Shown here: one piece after another, positions 43,980 through 55,174 of the stretch
How the letters are laid out: every line of letters begins with the position of its first letter
How positions within the stretch are numbered: position 1 is the stretch's first letter
Assembly: GCF_030247195.1 (NCBI RefSeq)
Contig: NC_080672.1
Coordinates: 390,803,037 to 390,867,036 of the forward strand
DNA from: Topomyia yanbarensis
Taxonomy: Eukaryota; Arthropoda; Insecta; Diptera; Culicidae
Direction: 5' to 3'
DNA: 64,000 bases
The notes under the pieces: model-generated
Database searches by the model: none
The model's input: only the letters and a program-made list of their open reading frames with translations
Told to the model about the DNA's origin: nothing
Translations under genes and position numbers: made by a program

Positions 43980-44340
43980 TCGCATTCGGATGAATTCGCC
44001 CGAAATCGCATGATCTGGCAAGGGATTTGCAGCTGCGGATTTAATACCAAGCTTTTCTTCACCAACAAACCTATCACGTTGAAATTGTATGAACAAAAGT
44101 TCTTTCTACCTTTCAGTAAGGTCCACAAAGGTCTAGTGAAGCTCTGGACAGATTTGGCAAGTTGCCACTACCGCCGGGAGGGGCTACAGTGACACCCTGA
44201 CAATAAGCCGGATTTCGTGCACAAAGCTATCACTGCATACAACTGTCCTTAATTCCACTCAATCAAGCGGAAATGAACATAATTCGGAAAAAAAACGACT
44301 CAGCTTACTGCACAAATGAGTCAATATCGAGGTAGAAAAG
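43980..44340 (+). pseudogene. DD37E-type transposase fragment
   Basis: MIWQGICSCGFNTKLFFTNK, LYEQKFFLPFSKVHKGLVK and LWTDLASCHYRREG parallel LIWQAICSCGLRSEPFVTKG, FECLEKRLLPFLQQHDKAP and LFWPDLESCHYSKS of the copy at 27 kb, including the second catalytic Asp. Stops follow, and the C-terminal Glu region is reduced. No TIR is recognised next to it. The foldback element at 44.39 kb begins about 50 bp further on. Confidence 0.7.
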
Positions 44341-44392
44341 GCCGCTGAGGTTGACTAGTCCAGAATCGGGGTTTCGACGTGAGTAGGCAGTA

Positions 44393-45576
44393 GACTGCCC
44401 AGAAAAATGATGATTTTTTGAAAACTCAATCGGCCCACCCCTGAGTCGATTCCTAGTCCCCCCAGGAGTACTTGCACTAAATTTGAAGCAAGTCGGACAA
44501 GTCTTACTACCGGACCAGCGTGCCTGAAGTTTGTATGGGAATTTTCAACAATTTACATGGAGAAAACTCACTAGTTCGTATTTTCGCCACTAGGTGGCAC
44601 TGTATGCATCGTATTATCACTGTAAGTGAAAATAAGAAAGATAATTTAATTGTCTACAACTTTGTCGAAGACTGCTAGTAAATTCGGCTTTGTTAAAAGA
44701 AGTTATTAAACTTTTAACGAAGTGATGTCTGAGTCAGTTTTGCATGGGGCCTAGCAGTGCATGGTTGTGTATCAGTACTCGAGTCCCGCGAACTATAAAT
44801 TTTTGTGAAATAATGGTAAGATTTAGCTGAATAGTATGTTTACAAGAATTGTAGTAAACAGTTCGAGCTATGTTTTGGTGAGAAAATTTTAGTTTCACCT
44901 GTGACCGCATAGAGGGCGCCACCACTAACTTTTCATAGAAGAGAGATAGAGTATCAAGATGTTCGGATGAAATACTGAAAAATGCCTGCTCTATAACTTT
45001 GTAGAAGACACCAAATTTCTATCTCTCTCCGTTGAAAAGTTAGTGTTGGCGCCCTCTATGCGGTAACAGAAGGAACTAAAATTTTCTAACCAAAGCATGA
45101 CTCGTATTATTTACTATAATTCTTGTAAACATACCATTGACCTAAACCTAACGATTATTTCGCAAAAATGTTTAGTTCGAGTGAATCGAGTACTGATACA
45201 CAACCATGCACTGTTAGGCCCCATGCAAAACTGACACAGACATCACTTCGTTAAAAGTTTAACAACTTCTTTTAACAAGGCCAGATTGACTAGCAGTCTT
45301 CGACAAAGTTGTAGACAATTAAATTATCTTTTTAATTTTCACTTACAGGGATAATACGATGCATACAGTGCCACCTAGCGGCGAAAATGCGAGCTGCTGG
45401 GTTTTCTCCACGTAAATTGTTGAAAATTCCCATACAAACTTCAGGCACGTTGGTCCGGTAGTTAGACTTGTCCGATTTGCTTCAAATTTGGTGCAAGTAC
45501 TCCTTGTGGGACTGGGAATCGACTCAGGGGTGGGCCGATAGGGGTCATTTTTTTCCTGTCACTCTAGTGGGCAGGG
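44393..45576. repeat. Foldback element (1.18 kb, ~560-bp arms, 67-bp loop)
   Basis: The arms pair from GACTGCCCAG...ATGA at the left outside against TCATTTTTTT...TGGGCAGGGTC at the right outside. They continue through GAGTCGATTCC/GGAATCGACTC, CGCCACTAGGTGGCACTGTA/TACAGTGCCACCTAGCGGCG and GCGCCACCACTAACTTTTCA/TGAAAAGTTAGTGTTGGCGC to the inner ends at 44950 and 45018. Pairing is close to 90% by eye. There is no coding region. Confidence 0.9.
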
Positions 45577-46327
45577 TCAGTGTTCCATCTAGCACAACTT
45601 TTTTAATACGTGTTGAGACGAAACTTTCGCACCACTGAAACATGTTAATGTTCCAAACAAATACCTGTCCTCTTAGCAAAAGCATTTTTAATCATATTTT
45701 TATACGGTTCTTTCAGGTAATCATATAAATTGATTCTCGGAAACTCCATTCCCTATCAATCGTTCTTTAAAGAGCATTAAATTGTGTTCGTTTACTTACT
45801 AGAAGAAGTTAGTCGCTTACGAAGCATTCCAATTCTGTGATTTTCATTAATTAGTTTCTATACAAATTCCTCTGCACCCGCTTCGTCAAATTCACCGAAA
45901 ATGTTAGCAGTATTGTTAGGCTACCCAAAAATCGAATCGTCCCAGTGCGCCAATAGACTGGACCCCACTCTCAACTAAAATGGACACACACACGGAACAG
46001 GTAAAATGAAAAAAAAAGTGATCTATTATTCATTGCAGTGGCCAGCCCGAATCCGATAGCAGCCATATGAAAAAATGGATGAATGGATTTTAAAATTCAT
46101 TTGCCTCTAACGTATGGACTGGCGGGCAATCTGCCAGAGTGCCAATTTCTTACCTTGTATCCATCGTTCTAGCTTATCAGGATGCCTTTACTTGGTAGCG
46201 TTCGGTTCCCGTTATTCCTGGCAAAATCAATAAATACTTTACCTAGGTTCATAGTAGGGTTATTTGTGTACATGAGTTATTGATTGTTTGGCAGAAAACC
46301 AAATCAATTGACACTTTTGAGACTTTT
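45577..46327. other. Unassigned sequence
   Basis: No gene or named repeat was found. A degenerate boundary with the neighbouring foldback lies at its left. Confidence 0.4.
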
Positions 46328-46329
46328 TA

Positions 46330-47152
46330 AAGGGTGAGTCGTTAATTACGGTGACATGTTAGATTAATTGGTACAAACCAAAGTTTTACAATAGCTCATT
46401 AAATGTATTTATTTTAGCCTACATATGTCGATTAAATTTTAAGATGAGTTTTAGTAAAATGCTCGACCTATTGATTTGACGCCGTCCATTAGAGATTACA
46501 CAGTCGTTTCCGGTGCATTTTCTCTGTTTTTGTTCACTTCCTAATGACGCTCTTTTCGTCATTGGCCGCTCCTTTGGTTTTCCGAAGCTTGCGCTAAATA
46601 CGTTTCGATCGGACGGAGTTCAAAACAGCTTAGTTGACTTCATGTCATTCGCACCGAACTAAAAAATAATCGCCAAAAATCTCTCCTGCACGGTTTTGCA
46701 ATAGAAGGGCATGACAACAAATCAGGCCAAAACAATGCAGTTTCGAAAACGGCACCGTTTGAGGTGCCTTTGGTCGCGAATAGTTGCCGGACTTTGCCAC
46801 AAGTACATATGGCCTGCCAAATCATACACTTTTAAGCAAATTTTGAAAACTTCTTCCGTTCAAAACGGTCATCCACAATAAATTTGTCCTTACCTTGCAA
46901 TCTTTGGAGAATCTTTAGACGGCCGAATGCTATATTTCCATCAGTTTTTTCAAGTCCCGATGCAACACGCCAGGATTTTGCATGTAGGTGCACAAAATCC
47001 TTTCCCGAACGATTTACCGATTTTCTTCTATCTTGACCGGGATCTTACTGACAATTGCACAACTTAGCGGATGTAAACAAGTGTATTTAAAGATAAAACT
47101 AAGCAAAATTAGGCAAGGTTGAAAGTGTTGCAATAATATGCGACTCGCTCTT
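46330..47152 (-). mobile_element. Internally deleted DD37E-type element
   Basis: The left end TA|AAGGGTGAGTCGTTAATTA and the right end (reverse-complemented) TA|AAGAGCGAGTCGCATATTA match the ends of the 10.2-12.6 kb element. The interior (0.82 kb) keeps a minus-strand piece reading IWQAICTCGKVRQLFATKGT, then ALFWPDLLSCPSIAK. Only the middle of the transposase remains. Confidence 0.75.
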
Positions 47153-47202
47153 TAGTAATAAATTCTCCAGTTGTGGTTTTATCGTTAGTGAAATCATCTA
47201 TA

Positions 47203-48984
47203 CACCCAGGTTTTTTTTACGCGGGGGATACGTACCGCGTAAAAAAAATCCGCGTAAAAACGCGTTAATTCGAAAATCCGCGCAAAAAAAAACTCTCAGC
47301 AAAAGACTTAGAATATTTTTGGAAGTTTTTTTTTGCGCGGATTTCGCCATTAACACGGTTTCTGCAAAAAATATTCTAAGTCCTTTTGAATGCAAAAGAC
47401 TTAGAAGATTTTCGGAAAGATGGAAAAGACGGGTCTGGAAGATTCCTTATGGCCCGCACCCCAACAATATGGGTATTTTCGGAATGGTGTTGAAGAGTAG
47501 GTGCCAGAAATTGATTTTTGAAGCCATTTTGAAATCAAAGATGGAACTTCCGGTTTTAGCGAAATTCGCTATAACCCAATCAATATGGGTATTTTCGGAA
47601 TGGTCTTGAGGAGTAGGTGCCAGAAATCGATTTTTGATGTCATTTTGAAATCAAAGATGGCGACTTCCGGTTTAGCGAAATTCGCTATAACTCATTCAAT
47701 ATGGATATTTTTGGAATGGTCTTGAAGAGTAGGTGCCAGAAATTGATTTTTGACGCCATTTTGCAATCCAAGATGGCGACTTCCGGTTTAGCGAAATTCG
47801 CTGTAACCCAATCAATATGGGTATTTTCGGAATGGTTTTGACGAGTAGCAGACAAACGACTATGTTCTCGCATGAAAAATTTGGGCAATCGTCTTAATCA
47901 CCCTCAAATATAAAATCTAATCATAAACCAGCAAAATGCAAAATATTTTTATGTGTTCATCCAGGAAAGTGCGGTGAGAATGGAAGAGAGAGAAGAAAGA
48001 GACGTATGTGGTGTGAGTTGGGGGTTTGAATTTATTCAAATTAAACATATTGCTTAAATTTAAGTAAATTCAACTGTTTAATTAAAACTATTTGTACTAC
48101 AACTTCAACGTCCAAAAATATCAATATTGATTGGGTTATAGCGAATTTCGCGAAATCGGAGATCACCATCTTGGATTTAAAAATGGCATCAAAAATCAAT
48201 TTTTGGAACCTACTCGTTAAGATCATTCCAAAAACACTCATATTGACTGGGCTATAGTGAATGTGGCTAACCCGAAAGTCGCCATCTTGGAATTCAAAAT
48301 GGCGTCAAACATCTATCTTTGTCTACTACTCGTCAATACCATTCCGAAAATACCCATATTGATTGGGTTATAGCGAATTTCGCTAAACCGGAAGTCGCCA
48401 CCTTGGATTTCAAAATGGCGCCAAACATAAATTTCTGGTACCTACTCTTCAAGACCATTCCAACAATGCCCGTATTGCATGGGTTGTAGGGAATTTCCGC
48501 TAAACCGGAAGTCGCCACCTTGGATTTCAAAATGGCGTCAAACATAAATTTCTAGCACCTACTTGTCAATACCATTCCGAAAATACCCATATTAATTGGG
48601 TTACAGCGAATTTCGCTAAACCGGAAGTCGCCATCTTTGATTTCAAAATGGCGTCAAAAATCAATTTCTGGCACCTACTCTTCAACACCATTCCGAAAAT
48701 ACCCATATTGTTAGGGTGGGGCCATAAGGAATCTTCCAGACCCGTCTTTTCCATCTTTTCGAAAATCTTCTAAGTCTTTTGCATTCAAAAGGACTTTATA
48801 TTTTTTGCAAAAACCGTGTTAATGGCGAAATCCGTGCAAAATAAAAAAAAATACTTCTAAGTTCTTTGCATTTAAAAGGACTTGAATATTTTTGCAAAAA
48901 CCGCGTTAATTGGAAAATCCGCGTAAAAAAAACCGCGTTAATTGGAAAATCCGCGTAAAAAAACCTCGTAAAAAAACCTGGGTG
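47203..48984. mobile_element. Foldback transposon with ~116-bp tandem repeats in both arms
   Basis: The terminal inverted repeat is CACCCAGGTTTTTTTTACG (47203 onward) against CGTAAAAAAACCTGGGTG (ending 48984). CGCGTAAAAA-type words and an AAAGACTTAGAAGATTTTCG block follow inward. Each arm then holds head-to-tail units of about 115-117 bp containing AATATGGGTATTTTCGGAAT, AGTAGGTGCCAGAAAT and AAAGATGGCGACTTCCGGTT. About three and a half units lie in the left arm (from 47466, 47583, 47698, 47814) and about five inverted in the right (48.12-48.72 kb). A spacer of about 230 bp (47.87-48.10 kb) separates them. There is no transposase. Confidence 0.9.
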
Positions 48985-49229
48985 AATATTCCGTGCAATT
49001 GCTACCAAGGACGTGTTTTCTTTTCAAGAAATTTCACTCTACGATGGGTTGATATAAAATATTACTGTAAAACAGTGATCAAATCCCTGATCCTTTTTAA
49101 TAAGTTTGCCATCGAAGGAGGGGCCATTGCTCAGTAGTCTTTGGTACAATAGTAACCAAAAAAACTTTCAAAGCATTTATAACATTTAAAACTGTAAATA
49201 TTCAGTTTACAATGTCAGAAATCTTAAGA

Positions 49230-50440
49230 CATCCCATTTTGGGATGAATTTCGGACTGCAATATAGAAGCACTTCTTTTGTTGCACGGGAAATACTGGGA
49301 GTTCCTATTTGTATTTCCATGTCCCATTTTTTGGTATATCACAGCACCTCTTATTAGTTTTTTGGAATTTCGTTTGGAACAATCTTAGGGCACTACGAGG
49401 AGGTTAGAGAGAGTCCAACTTCGAGTTTTTTCTAGAGCTTTCGACCGATACCGAAGCATGTCCCTTGCGAGGGTCGTTAGAGGCATTATCGTCAATTGGT
49501 AAGCGATGGTGCGAGGTTTTTGAGCTATGTGGAGTAGCTCCGTTAAGCATTTCTACGTAAGAGCGTGTGAAGTGTTCTTTGGCGTAGTTTGTACGTCGAA
49601 TAAGTTAAAAGTGCACCCCACAGTAAACACACTTCTCAGTGGTCTTTCTACAAGCATCGTTCATACGATCTAGCGTAAATTTACGGCGCCGCAGCTCATT
49701 GCTACACTAGGTGGCCGTATTTCCAAACTGTTTCCAATTGGAACAATTGCGGTACAAACAGACGAACAGGTAGACAAGCTTTTTCCACTTCAACGTAGTA
49801 TGGTAGAGCAGATCCGGCGAAAGCTACGCGGTACGAGTTTGATGGTTAATATATCCCATCTTCAATTGACATTGAGTGCAATTTCTTGCACTCCAATATC
49901 ATAACTAACTGAAAGTCAGGGTTCAAGCGACCAGCCTTTATCATAACAACGATAATTAGACCAGCATCACTAAATACACCATCGATCTCCACCACGCGAG
50001 ACGGAATGTAGACGCGATACTCCGACGTGAAGGGTCTACTGGTAGCAATATCGTTTACCTGATGCAAGTCTGTTATGACAACGCGCAATTCATCCTACTG
50101 GACCTCTCTAATCTCAGTTACGGCCGAGTACCGTGTTTTATCAGCTTCTGCAACAAAAATTAGGTTGTTCAGTGGCTTATTTTTGAGTTGAAATTATACC
50201 ACCCAACGACCAGCCGAATCTTCCTGGTACGCTCTTGGATGCGGAGCCTGAGTTTAATTAACAAGGGAAAGAGAAGGCAAATATTTAGGTGCTTCCATTT
50301 CATTTGGAGGTGTCTGCCCTAGACCTACATATGTACCTAAGACTCTAGTGATGCTTGACCGCATTATTCAACTTTTATTAAAAAGAAAGAAAAATAAGAA
50401 TCAAAAAGTAAGAAATATCAACAACAAACGATAAGAAAGG
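49230..50440 (-). pseudogene. I-clade retrotransposon ORF1 relic
   Basis: On the minus strand the frame at 49846-50088 reads RVVITDLHQVNDIATSRPFT, SEYRVYIPSRVVEIDGVFSD and MILECKKLHS. It parallels RVLLANSKQANDIACCEHFT, RDYNVYIPAVRVQSEGVVTD and KILECKRLHS of the intact element. Sequence at 49.24-49.5 kb resembles 39.8-39.95 kb of the other relic. There are multiple lesions, and no ORF2 is attached. Confidence 0.7.
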
Positions 50441-50929
50441 TAAAACAAAATTCTTCACGAGTTGGTTTTTGACGAGCTAAAACTCTCTTCCTTTAATCGT
50501 CAATCGAGTGACCTTAATGCACCGAAGCTTGTGGTCAACGAAATGCAGTACAACGCTACACAGCATTGTCCAATAGGAGTCGAAACGAGGGCACATGAAA
50601 GGCCATTAGCAGAGCAGTTACACGAATACTGTTGGAACTCCAGTGGAAGTAGCGTAAGAAGTAGTGAGATAGTAACACCAACTTATAGGAAAATATGGAC
50701 GAGTAGTACCAAGTCGGCGAAGAAACCCTGCAAGGGTGGTTGTGAGTAAACTGGTCGGGAGGAAAATTGATAAACGAGTTACACAAAGTCGAAGAAAAAT
50801 GGGATTTAGATGTCTGCAATGAATTCGCTACCGCAGATCTTTCCATCGTGGTAGTATAGATTCGTCATCGGGGTCTATTTGAGTCGATTGCGACCATTAC
50901 ATACCTTACCAATCAGTCCAAGGCCGTGA
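50441..50929. other. Unassigned sequence
   Basis: Overlapping short frames on both strands, with no recognisable domain. Confidence 0.35.
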
Positions 50930-51330
50930 CATTCTTTGCTGTATCAAGCTGTTATCTGCAGTAGACTCGGTCCTTAACTATTTGTCGCCAGTCTCCCGGG
51001 GCACGAAGACTCCTCAAGTTCCCTTCAACGTGGTCAATCCACCTTGCTCGATGTACACCTCTCCTTCTTGTTGCTGTCGGATGAGTTTCGAGACGCATTT
51101 TTACCGGATTGCCGTTCACCATTCTGACGACATGCCCAACTCACCGCAGCCGTCCAATTTTGTGCGAACAATGGGTGGTTCTCCGAGCAACTGCAGTAAT
51201 TCGTGATCCATACGCGGTCTCCCCATTCCGTCTTCCATCTGCAACCCCACCGTAGATCGTTCGCAACACCTTTCGTTCGAAAACAAAAAGTGTGGAGATC
51301 TGACAGATGCGATCAACGGGGTAGCCAGAT
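50930..51330 (-). pseudogene. Non-LTR retrotransposon C-terminal fragment
   Basis: On the minus strand, after a broken RLR-VGHVVRMVNGN motif (51108-51150), the sequence continues as RARWIDHVEGNL and then PGDWRQIVKD-like words. This is a common tail of RTE/Jockey-like ORF2 proteins in insects. The relic is a 3' piece only. It lies head-on against the plus-strand relic that follows. Confidence 0.55.
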
Positions 51331-51379
51331 AGTCCAAACTATCGTGGACTACAATGCTATCATACTGAAGATGGAACAT

Positions 51380-54300
51380 TCAATACATGTCAACTCTGCA
51401 TTTATCCATCTGCTCCGCCGAGTTCGCTGGGACATGCAGGTGGACCACCCCCCAAACTTCGGTTACAGCGACCATTTTCCGATACATCATGACCGTTCTC
51501 CACCAACTACTACCCGTCGTCGCCGCTAGATATTCGACTGCGTAGACTGGAACGGATACGAAGACGCAATTTCCGACGCCCTAGAGAAAGACTCAGCACA
51601 CACCCTCGACCAGTTAATGGAAATCTTCTACCTAGCAGCAGAAAATAATATACTCGAATTAGTGGCAAGCCTTCTCCTCGACCCATACATTGGTTGAATT
51701 CAGAGATCAAAGTGGCTACCAGAGATCGCCGCACTTCCAAATCCCAGAAATACAGCTAGAAGGTCCATCAAAGAAGTAAAAGATAAAAGCTGGAACGCCT
51801 TTTTAAACGGAATCAGACACGAATCGACTGAATTGAATGCCCTCAGTGGCAAGACAAGGCAAGGTGGCTTCTCACTCGTTGTCAATGGGAACAGTATGAC
51901 TGACCCGCAGGAAACTGCTGACGAATTCAGTAGACACTTCTGAACTATATCCGTCAACACTGCTCTCCCGTCGACCTTCCTGACACGCCTCCAGAAACAA
52001 GGTAGAATCCAGGTATCATTTCCACCAGACACTGGGCAAAACTTCAACAGGGCATTCTCAGGTCAAGAATTGACCCTTACTGCGATACGCTCCACCAGTT
52101 CGGAAACAGTTTTGCTGAAACGTCTCAACTGTATCTGCGATGGCCACCCTATTTCATCATATTGAAAAATGGCCTTGATAATTGCTATCCCCATGGTAGA
52201 GGGAGGATCCCGAACTCTGGACGACTTCCGCCCCATAAGCCTACTTCCTTGCCTAGGGAAGGTTACGGAACGGATGGTCAATAAACATGACCTTCTTGGA
52301 GGAGAATCACACCACCTGGACCAGCGCCAGTTTGCCTTCCACAAAGAAGCGGGGAACGGATCCCATCTTGGTGCTTTTGAAGAGATACTTCGTGAAGCCC
52401 CAGCCACCGACCAACAAGCAGACATCGATATTTTAGACGTCTTTAAAGTCTACAACACGGTTAACCGAGAGGAAGTTTTCCGACAGCTGGCCAACTGACG
52501 AGTTACCGGAAACCTGGGCAGCTTCATGAAGTACTATCTTTACGACAGCTCATTCCGTGTAGGAATCGGTGGTCAGCAATCTAGAATCTTCACTGAAGAA
52601 AATGGGGTCCCCCAAGGATTGGTACTCGTTGTTCGCAACCCTGCCAGAGGGTGTCCATAGTTTTGTCTACGTCGATGACATCATTATCATAGTAGTGGGG
52701 AAGTCAACGACCCGAGCGAGAATAAAATTGCACACTGCGATGAATGCTGTCGGTCGGTGGTCCGGAACAGTGGGGTTTAACCTGGCAGCTGCCAAGTGCT
52801 CCATCACCCACTGTTGTAATTCGCACCACCAAATGGCACACTGATTCCCTTCCGTCGGGAACCGAAGCTCCTCGGCATCACACTGGATCGCAGCCTTACC
52901 TTCATGCCGCATTTTCGATCCCTCAAACGGCATTGCGAAAGCAGGATACGGTTAATCCGGACCATCAGCTACCGGCATCCGACTTGGAACAGGAAGACCG
53001 TCCTCAGCGTCGATCTACTGTGGAACGTCCAAAACATTCCGGGAATATACTGGTACGGAGCTTTCTCAACTAGTACGTCTTAATAGAAACCGGGACCGCC
53101 CCTGGTACGAAAGTCGACCGTGCACGAACACTAGCTTATCTAGGTCACTTGGCGCTGGACCCTCCCGTGAGGTAGCCCGGACTAAATTCTACCAGCTAAT
53201 GAGAGATCAGTTCATAAGCCACGCACGGATCTTCACAGATGCGTCGAAGCTAGCCGACCGAGTTGGGATGGGAGTCCGAGCGATAGGTATGTCCTCGCCT
53301 TACGCCTCCCTCCAATCTGTTCCGTTTTCTCAGCAGAGGCCGCTGCGGAAATGAAGAAACCGATGCACTGGCAGCTCGCGGGAAACTTACCGTGGCACGT
53401 CTTAATAGAACCCGGGACCGCCCCTGGTACGAAAGTAGATTGTGCACGAACACCATCTTATCTTGGTCACTTGGCGCTGAACTCTCCCCGGAGGTAGCCC
53501 GAGCTAGTTCAACCTGCTAATGAGAGACCAGTTCACAAGCCACGCCCGGATCTTCACAGATGCGTCCAAACTAGTCGACCGAGTTGGGGTGGGAGTCTGG
53601 GGGATAGGTACAAACCTCGCCTTCCGCCTCCCTCCAATCTGTTCCGTTCTATCAGCAGAAATCACAGCGATTAGCCTTGCGTTGGTCAACAAAACATATG
53701 GCTTCCCGACCGTCATACTATTCGACTCCCTGTCCTGGAAACTGGTTCATCCCGCCACCCGTACGTACAAGCTATCGAGAACTACTGAGAACGAGAAACT
53801 TACCGTGAGACTGCTTACCAAATTGGTACCCTTCTCAGATATAGTCACGAAATTTTGGTTAAAGGGCAGCTGGCATGTTGGGTTGATCACCCAGTAAAAC
53901 TCGAGACCCCTCTCTCGATTGCGAACTGTTCACATTAGGATCACCCACGAACACATCGTCAACAGTCGCTGAACCAGTGCGCCCAATATGCCAAACAAGG
54001 CTTACTGTGGAACACCTCTTGATGAACTGTCCGGAATTCACCAACCTCCGTATCCTCCACCGGCTTCCACTCTCCATCAGGGAAATCCTAGCAAACGATC
54101 CAGTGAGCGAAGAAACTTTAATCTCCTAACAGAGAGATGCGAGGCTCCTCGAACGTCTCTAGAACACGAACATCCACGCGTTAAATATCTCTTGCAAGCG
54201 AGCTAATTTGTACAATCCCTCGGGACCTCCGCATTACTCGAACTCCGGGTGTAGGGGAGGTTGGCCGCGGTTCACAAACACCAAACAACCATGATCACTC

Positions 54301-54560
54301 TAAGCCAACAACCATGATAACGGCACCCCATCCAAAGCGTGGACCTTTCGCCTCGTCCTTAGCGGATGTAGGGGAGATTACCCGCGACCCATTAACACTA
54401 TTATACTGAGCATCGACCCCCCGGGCTGCAACAAAGCGAAAGAATTACGACACCCGGTGGGCCCAACGGTCTAACGGCGTGTAGAAACCATCTGAATCGG
54501 GATACAACACAACCGCGGGTTCTCCTCCTCACCACTAATGGGGGCAGCTCTCTGCGGCCT
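51380..54560 (+). pseudogene. Degenerate non-LTR retrotransposon ORF2 with reverse transcriptase and RNase H remnants
   Basis: The endonuclease end is visible near 51.46 kb (YSDHFPIHHDRS). Reverse transcriptase blocks follow: LDDFRPISLLPCLGKVTERM (52.22 kb), DIDILDVFKVYNTVNREEVF (52.42 kb) and SFVYVDDIIIIV (52.66 kb), the catalytic YVDD. RNase H remnants include IFTDASKL, SAEITAISLALV and LFDS (53.55-53.74 kb). A C-terminal LMNCPEFTNLR follows near 54.02 kb. Frameshifts and stops are frequent. RNase H after RT suggests an I- or Loa-like clade, but a lineage different from the element at 2.6 kb. An internal duplication is annotated separately. Confidence 0.8.
53075..53670 (+). repeat. Tandem duplication (~320 bp offset) inside the retrotransposon relic
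   Basis: ACGTCTTAATAGAAACCGGG at 53075 recurs as ACGTCTTAATAGAACCCGGG at 53397. Matching continues through GCACGAACAC, ACTTGGCGCTG, ACGGATCTTCACAGATGCGT-type words and CCTCCCTCCAATCTGTTCCG. Offset is about 322 bp. The two copies are about 85-90% alike by eye and include the RNase H start (IFTDASKL) twice. Confidence 0.85.
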
Positions 54561-55174
54561 AATACCTCCGCTACACCGAACTTTTCCTTTCTAATGGACG
54601 AATGACTTCATGGTTAAGGCCCAAATAAAACAAACTAACAAAACTGCGATACTTAACTTCAATAACGGTATCCAGGCGACTCACCAGAAAAGAAACATAG
54701 CTGTTGCACTGCTCTGCAGCCCGAATAACGGTTAACGCGCGCACACACAAAAAACAATACCTCGAAGACGTGGACAACGCGCACGACAACCTTGAAAGTG
54801 GACTAGCAAGTTTTCCACTATAATTTATGTCGTTACACTGCGCGGACTGGGAAGAACGTCTTATCGGTCCGAAAGTCACCGTACGAATGTTCTGTGAGTA
54901 TTAGAAAGATACTTAAAAAAAAAGTTTTGGTAGAGTGTTATCGTTTATGAACAATAAAGGTTTGTGCCATTCGTCGAAGTAATATTTTTTGTTATTCAAG
55001 AAAGACTAATCGGCGAATCATCTTGAATGTTGAGGGACGTCATCATCTCAAAGAAACCAATCCGCCATTTCACTAACAGTAATATAATTTTCCATTCTAC
55101 AGAAAGTAAGTACAATATAATACTATTCGAATAACTGTAACAGACATAAATACCGTACACTTCACCGCTTGAGC
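54561..55174. other. 3' flank of the minus-strand host gene
   Basis: The 3' UTR and polyadenylation site of the host gene should lie here. No clear AATAAA was seen on the minus strand. No coding content is recognised. Confidence 0.4.

Noticed and set aside
47466..48720. CRISPR-like regularly spaced repeats
   Set aside because: The units are contiguous ~116-bp tandem repeats arranged as an inverted pair inside a eukaryotic foldback element, with no spacers.
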